Positions 41,537-45,513 of a stretch of 45,513 bases of DNA are shown in pieces. Below the pieces are notes generated by a model. That model was not told the DNA's origin and searched no databases. It saw only the letters and a program-made list of their open reading frames with translations. The DNA is from an uncultured Lachnospiraceae bacterium (GTDB lineage: Bacteria > Bacillota > Clostridia > Lachnospirales > Lachnospiraceae). Position 1 is the stretch's first letter, and the number at the start of each line of letters is the position of its first letter. A program made the translations under genes and the position numbers. The stretch covers positions 1 through 45,513 of the forward strand of contig CAMGZH010000020.1 in the NCBI GenBank assembly GCA_946182825.1, read 5' to 3'.

Positions 41537-42100
41537 TTAGACTTCCTTAACTATCTGATATTGACTGGGGGTACATATTGCATCCATGGAAACATCCCAT
41601 TCTTCCTGAGGAATCTCCGGCAAAAGCTGCTGATCGAAGCAGACACCAATGGAAAACACCCATGGGTGACTTTTTAAAAACCTGTCATAATATCCACCGC
41701 CATATCCGATTCTGCTGCCTTTCATGGTAAAAGCAAGCCCCGGCGTCAGAGATACGGCATTGCCGTTTTCGTAGCATTCCTCCCGCGATACCGGCTCCAT
41801 TACATGAAAACGCCCCTCTACAAAGTCTGACAAAGAAGTAACACGGTAAAAACGAATGCCCTCCTTTAAGGTGACCGGGAAATAGATCTCATATCCGTCC
41901 TTTAGCAGATCCTCCGCCAGCGGCAAAAGACTCACCTCCGACCCCAAAGGATAAAACAGCAATATCTTCTTCAGCCAGGACACCTCCTCTAACTTCTTCC
42001 TTAATCTTTTACAAAGCTCAAAAGAAAGATGCTCCCTCTCTTCTATCGCGAGGGCATTCCGAAGAACCCTTGCCTGACTACGAAGCTGTGCCGGGGTCAT
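41537..42100 (-). CDS. 5-formyltetrahydrofolate cyclo-ligase
   Basis: A 187-residue enzyme (MTHFS/YgfA family) converting 5-formyl-THF to 5,10-methenyl-THF with ATP. The characteristic substrate-binding segment GSRIGYGGGYYDRFL lies near residue 128, with LFYPLGSEVSL and TPGLAFTMKG before it. Its ATG overlaps the proB stop (ATGA) and it stands between proB and proA, an unusual insertion into a proBA pair, so it is probably expressed with them. Confidence 0.93.
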   Translation of the reverse strand: MTPAQLRSQARVLRNALAIEEREHLSFELCKRLRKKLEEVSWLKKILLFYPLGSEVSLLPLAEDLLKDGYEIYFPVTLKEGIRFYRVTSLSDFVEGRFHVMEPVSREECYENGNAVSLTPGLAFTMKGSRIGYGGGYYDRFLKSHPWVFSIGVCFDQQLLPEIPQEEWDVSMDAICTPSQYQIVKEV

Positions 42101-42930
42101 AGGCTCTCCTGAATCATATCCACCACATCAAAATATGGATTATAGCTTGCCTTAAAAAGCGTTCCAACCTGATCTCCCTCGAAGATCCGATGGAGCATGG
42201 TCAAATCATTTGCATTGGCAATGATCATATCCGCGCCGGAGGCTGTTGCAATCTGCGCTGCAGAAAGCTTGGTTGCCATACCACCGGTTCCCACATCACT
42301 TCCCGGATCACCCGTTCCCATGGCTAAAAGCTCCTCATCGATTCTGTCCACCACCGGAACCAGTGCTGCATCCGGATTCTTCTTAGGATCATCTGTAAAC
42401 AATCCGTCAATATCCGACAACAGAATCAGAAGATCCGCTCCGATCAGAGAGGACACAATAGCAGAAAGGGTATCGTTATCACCAAACTGAATTTCGTAGG
42501 TGGAAACCGTGTCATTCGCATTTACAATCGGAATGATTCCCATTTCAAACAACTGCTCAAATGTATTCTGTGCATTCTTACGGGATACATTGTCAAGAAT
42601 CGTATTCTTTGTCATCAGAACCTGACCGGCCGTCTGATTATACTGAGAAAAGAACTGCTGATAGATTCCCATCAACCTTGTCTGTCCCACCGCTGCAAGG
42701 GCCTGTCGTTCCGGCATTTGTGTGGGGCGGTTCTTGATTCCCATGGTCTGTCTTCCCACAGCAATCGCTCCGGAGGATACCAGACAGACATCAAGTCCCA
42801 TGTTCCTTAAATTACTAAGTTCCATGGCAAGACGTTCAATCTTGATATAATCAATTCGTCCCGTAGCCTCATGGGTCAAAGAGTTGGAACCAATTTTAAT
42901 AACGACACGTTTTTTACCGGATAAATCCAT
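42097..42930 (-). CDS. proB: Glutamate 5-kinase, short form without PUA domain
   Basis: A 277-residue ProB that phosphorylates glutamate, first step of proline synthesis. Signatures: RVVIKIGSNSLTHEATG, SSGAIAVGRQTMGI, NANDTVSTYEIQFGDNDTLSA and GTGGMATKLSAAQIATASG. It lacks the C-terminal PUA domain of the 367-residue E. coli enzyme, common in Firmicutes. Starts at 42945 (ATG) and 42951 (TTG) are also open; 42930 is chosen because AAAGGG lies 6 nt before and it matches the usual N-terminus. First gene of proB-fau-proA-miaB-ruvA-ruvB. Confidence 0.93.
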   Translation of the reverse strand: MDLSGKKRVVIKIGSNSLTHEATGRIDYIKIERLAMELSNLRNMGLDVCLVSSGAIAVGRQTMGIKNRPTQMPERQALAAVGQTRLMGIYQQFFSQYNQTAGQVLMTKNTILDNVSRKNAQNTFEQLFEMGIIPIVNANDTVSTYEIQFGDNDTLSAIVSSLIGADLLILLSDIDGLFTDDPKKNPDAALVPVVDRIDEELLAMGTGDPGSDVGTGGMATKLSAAQIATASGADMIIANANDLTMLHRIFEGDQVGTLFKASYNPYFDVVDMIQESL

Positions 42931-42999
42931 ACCTCGCCCTTTCATTCCCAAATTTTGCTAAAATTCAACGCATACTACTCTATCATATTTTCAGCTGTC

Positions 43000-43028
43000 T
43001 TGCAATTTTTCAGGGGTTTGCCTACAAT
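43000..43028 (+). promoter_or_regulatory. apbE promoter
   Basis: -35 TTGCAA (43000-43005) and -10 TACAAT (43023-43028), spacer 17 bp. The predicted transcription start falls within a base or two of the apbE ATG (43036), which lacks a Shine-Dalgarno site. The minus-strand proB promoter in the same gap is not clear to me. Confidence 0.7.
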
Positions 43029-43035
43029 AATTAAT

Positions 43036-44070
43036 ATGAAGAAACGTAAGAATATCAAGGTCACTTGGCTGATCGCCCTCATCACAGTTTCATCCCTTCT
43101 TTTTACCGGATGTAATATACCATTTTCTAAACCAACGCAGGCCCAGAGCAAGACCGGGCTTTATTTTGATACCGTTATTACGGTAACACTATACGGTTCC
43201 AAGGAAGAGACCGCCCCCCTCTTAAAAGGCTGCTTTCAATTGGCAGACCGGTTTGAAAAACGTTTCTCCAACACCAGATCCACCAGTGAGATTTCCCGGA
43301 TCAATGAGGCTGCCGGAAAGCCTGTTTCCGTATCCAGTGACACAGTTAATATCCTTAAGGACGCGATTTCCTATGGTCAAAAAAGCAACGGTGCCTTCGA
43401 TGTGACCATCGGAAGACTTTCTGATGCCTGGGATTTCAAGTCCAATACCGGACATATCCCATCACAGAACACGCTGCAGCAGGCGGTAAAAACCGTTGAT
43501 TATACAAATATTAAGATTTCAAATGATACCGTTTGTCTTAGCAACCCGGATACCAGACTGGATCTTGGGGGCATTGCAAAAGGATACATTGCCGATTCCA
43601 TGAAGACCTATCTTAAAAAACAGGGTGTAACAAAAGGAATTATCAATCTGGGAGGAAATGTTTTATGCATTGGAGAAAAGGAGAAGAATGTTCCATTCAC
43701 TGTAGGCATTCAAAAACCTTTCACAGAGGACGGAACTCCTCTCTTCACCTTAAAGATTAAGGATCTTTCTGTGGTGACCAGCGGAACCTACCAGAGATAT
43801 TTTCGAAAAGACGGGAAACTTTATCATCATATTCTAAACACAAAAACAGGCCTTCCGGTACAAAACCATCTGACTTCTGTTACCATCATCAGCAACCGTT
43901 CGACAGATGGAGACGCTCTGTCCACCACAGCATTCTGCATGGGTGCAAAAGATGGACTTGCCTATATTGAGAAACTGAAAAATACCGAAGCCATCTTTGT
44001 ATTAGACTCCGGTAACATATTAAAAACCAGCGGAATTGGGACAAAGATTCCTTTTACTTTGGTGAAATGA
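43036..44070 (+). CDS. apbE: FAD:protein FMN transferase lipoprotein (ApbE)
   Basis: A 344-residue ApbE that attaches FMN to threonine of target flavoproteins such as Rnf/Nqr subunits, outside the membrane. An N-terminal signal with lipobox LLFTGC (Cys26) anchors it. Motifs: RFSNTRSTSEISRINEA, NGAFDVTIGRLSDAWDF, LDLGGIAKGYIADSMK, INLGGNVLCIG, VTSGTYQRYF, HHILNTKTGLP and GDALSTTAFCMG. The frame is open 27 codons upstream over the promoter; MKKRKNIKVTW at 43036 is the sensible signal-peptide start. The usual Rnf partners are not in this window. Confidence 0.93.
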   Translation: MKKRKNIKVTWLIALITVSSLLFTGCNIPFSKPTQAQSKTGLYFDTVITVTLYGSKEETAPLLKGCFQLADRFEKRFSNTRSTSEISRINEAAGKPVSVSSDTVNILKDAISYGQKSNGAFDVTIGRLSDAWDFKSNTGHIPSQNTLQQAVKTVDYTNIKISNDTVCLSNPDTRLDLGGIAKGYIADSMKTYLKKQGVTKGIINLGGNVLCIGEKEKNVPFTVGIQKPFTEDGTPLFTLKIKDLSVVTSGTYQRYFRKDGKLYHHILNTKTGLPVQNHLTSVTIISNRSTDGDALSTTAFCMGAKDGLAYIEKLKNTEAIFVLDSGNILKTSGIGTKIPFTLVK

Positions 44071-44106
44071 CAGATTTACATTTATATATGCGTTCCTGAC
44101 ACTCAC

Positions 44107-44702
44107 TTATTCCCCTCTCTTCAAGATTTTCACACTCCCAATTCCGATCAAAGCCATACTCACAAGTAATGGTATTACATAATAATCTACTGTCGCCACA
44201 ACCGATTCTATACGGTACCAGTTCAACGAAATTCGTAGCTTCCCTAAAACTGCTCCATCCAGGCAATAATCAACACATAAAAGTGAAACCACTATAATAA
44301 TAGCCCAGGATGCATCCCTGATCAAAGCAACCGTAACAAATACAACAGAAAAATAACTCTAAGAGGTTCCCACATAATTCTTCCCTCATTTCGGTAAAGA
44401 ATCACACCGGTCAAAGCTGTACCTAAAATCAGCCAAAACAGTGTATATAAAAAGTACTTTTGAATCAGGTATCTTTTCATACGTTTATTAACAGAATAGA
44501 TAACGCCGCGAATTGCCGCATCTTCTGTGTGTTCTGACAGAAAATAGCCACTCCACCAGATTCCAAGACACGGCACCATCATCTCAAGGACAATACCATA
44601 GACATGTATATCCCTTTGGAACAGATAGCAAAAAGCGCACACTATCACCAACATTCCAAACGGGACATATTTCATACTGCCAATAATCTTAAAATCAAAC
44701 AT
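44107..44702 (-). pseudogene. ABC transporter permease, apparently split by a one-base frameshift
   Basis: Two adjoining minus-strand frames together read as one membrane protein of about 197 residues with roughly five to six hydrophobic segments. The first (44702-44322, starting MFDFKIIGSMKYVPFG, with GGAAGG at the start) ends LLYLLRLL at a TGA. The second (44325-44107) continues with WAIIIVVSLLCVDYCLDG and ends KILKRGE. The second has no ribosome binding site and only a TTG start. In-frame stops limit the shift to about 44320-44357, where a five-T run (complement of 44349-44353) is the likely site of a lost base. It overlaps the ATPase gene by 8 bp. Sequencing error is possible. Confidence 0.6.
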
Positions 44703-45513
44703 TCTTTCCTTCCTTGTAGTAGAAAAATGCATCTTCTAACGTTGGATCAACACATTGATCCGACAATGCATCCTCAGAAATCACTCTGGCAATCACATGA
44801 CCTGTATCCCGACGCAAAGAGACGTACTCCCGCTTGCCAACATCCTCCGGAGATACTTCTACTTCGTACACCTTACCTCTTAAAGCATCCAGAAGATGAT
44901 CCTTTGTATCAAACACAGATACATGCCCCTTGTTTAGGATAAGCACCTGATCACACAGATAGTCCAGATCGGATGCAATATGTGAAGATATCAGAACAAT
45001 CTTATCTGTACTGATTCTGGCAAGCAGATTACGAATATACATCCGTGATTCCGGATCTAACCCCACCGTTGGTTCATCTAAAATCACAACCTTCGGATTG
45101 CCTAGAAGTGCCTGGCAGATTCCCAATCTTCGAAGCATTCCACCGGACAACTTTCCCACTTTCCTGTTTTGAATATCCTGCAATCCCGTTTCTTCAATCA
45201 ATGCTTCGTTGTCCTTGAGCCGGATATTCTTAAGACGGGAAAGGTACTCCAAAGACTCTCTTACCGTCAATCCTTTAAAGAATGAAAAATCCTGCGGCAA
45301 ATATCCAATCAGTGTATCGGGGCAATGAATCTGTCCCTTATATGTCTCCAATCCGAGAATGCACCGAAATAACGTTGTCTTCCCTGCTCCATTCGGTCCT
45401 AATATACCAATAATCCCGCAGGTGAGATTCAGATTAATATCCTTAAGGGCTTTTACTCCTTTATAGTTCTTCGTAACACTCTTGATTTCAATTACGGTGC
45501 TTCCTTTGCACAC
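44695..45513 (-). CDS. ABC transporter ATP-binding protein (BcrA-like)
   Basis: An ABC ATPase, at least 270 residues, the frame open to the window edge. Walker A GPNGAGKTTLFRC, Q-loop YLPQDFSFFKGLT, signature LSGGMLRRLG, Walker B VVILDEPTVGLDPE and H-loop SSHIASDLD are all intact, followed by a C-terminal accessory part (about 205-272). It resembles exporters of lantibiotic or bacitracin type. No ATG precedes VIEIKSVTKNYKG inside the window; AAAGGA near 45505 would place an unusual start, so the true start is probably upstream. Its permease is the adjacent split gene. Confidence 0.9.
   Translation of the reverse strand: MCKGSTVIEIKSVTKNYKGVKALKDINLNLTCGIIGILGPNGAGKTTLFRCILGLETYKGQIHCPDTLIGYLPQDFSFFKGLTVRESLEYLSRLKNIRLKDNEALIEETGLQDIQNRKVGKLSGGMLRRLGICQALLGNPKVVILDEPTVGLDPESRMYIRNLLARISTDKIVLISSHIASDLDYLCDQVLILNKGHVSVFDTKDHLLDALRGKVYEVEVSPEDVGKREYVSLRRDTGHVIARVISEDALSDQCVDPTLEDAFFYYKEGKNV

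Noticed and set aside
44054-44266. 70-codon minus-strand frame at the apbE end
   Set aside because: Overlaps the second half of the split permease in another frame and runs into apbE; no start signal.
44320-44360. Programmed -1 ribosomal frameshift in the permease
   Set aside because: The site does not form a good slippery heptamer (P-site codon would mismatch) and no downstream structure stands out; a lost T or sequencing error is simpler.
1-45513. CRISPR arrays, tRNA/rRNA genes, prophage or insertion sequences
   Set aside because: No regularly spaced repeats, no RNA gene signatures, and no transposase or integrase motif in any frame that I examined.

Overview
The window looks like chromosomal housekeeping DNA from an anaerobic, probably spore-forming Clostridia, most likely a Lachnospiraceae. 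The reasons are the gene order (yicC-remA-gmk-rpoZ-rimO-pgsA; rplU-prp-rpmA-obg-yhbY-nadD-rsfS), an L27 with the Firmicutes-type cleavable N-terminus beside its Prp protease, the short HisG paired with HisZ, a GerW/YtfI-type sporulation pair, strong AGGAGG Shine-Dalgarno sites and sigma-A promoters with 16-17 bp spacers. Family level is an inference; I cannot name a genus. I saw no rRNA, tRNA, CRISPR array, phage or insertion sequence.

Layout, left to right (most genes lie on the minus strand, so transcription runs right to left). 1-650: a promoter drives a small gene that appears frameshifted, then a second small gene leaving the window. Behind them is a GC-rich block of nested hairpins and a terminator. 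653-5766: TrmH-family methyltransferase, rsfS, a nadD-yqeK fusion, yhbY, obg, rpmA, prp, rplU. 5851-9690: RNase E/G, the DUF2344 protein and its B12/radical-SAM partner. 9694-14737: a histidine cluster hisZ-G-D-B-IE with its own near-consensus promoter; HisIE carries an N-terminal HisF-like domain lacking both catalytic aspartates. 14818-18441: recU, two pseudouridine synthases, a HAD phosphatase and a coiled-coil protein. 18454-23585: coaD, rsmD, pgsA, rimO, rpoZ, gmk, remA, yicC, read from a promoter shared divergently with rqcH.

23719-25467: rqcH on the plus strand, stop to stop with recG; the rqcH terminator lies inside the recG reading frame. 25468-29551: recG, a FakA/YloV-like protein and YloU, divergent from rpmB (29755-29940). 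30071-36661: gerW, DUF2953 (ytfI), an unrecognised small gene, a transpeptidase PBP, its FtsW/RodA partner and a U32 protein. 36713-42930: zapA, then proB, 5-formyl-THF cyclo-ligase, proA, miaB, ruvA, ruvB as one tightly packed run. 43036-44070: apbE lipoprotein on the plus strand with a promoter that predicts a nearly leaderless mRNA. 44107-45513: an ABC transporter whose permease appears split by a one-base frameshift.

The common theme is ribosome and RNA maintenance (Obg, RsfS, YhbY, Prp/L27, RsmD, RimO, MiaB, pseudouridine synthases, RqcH, RNase E/G, YicC), interleaved with histidine and proline synthesis, DNA repair (RecU, RecG, RuvAB) and cell-wall/division genes (PBP, FtsW, ZapA). Genes are often coupled by ATGA or TAATG overlaps. 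The least ordinary items are the degenerate HisF-like domain on HisIE, the uncharacterised radical-SAM/DUF2344 pair, the FtsW-PBP overlap built from a short tandem repeat, and the structured block at 471-598.
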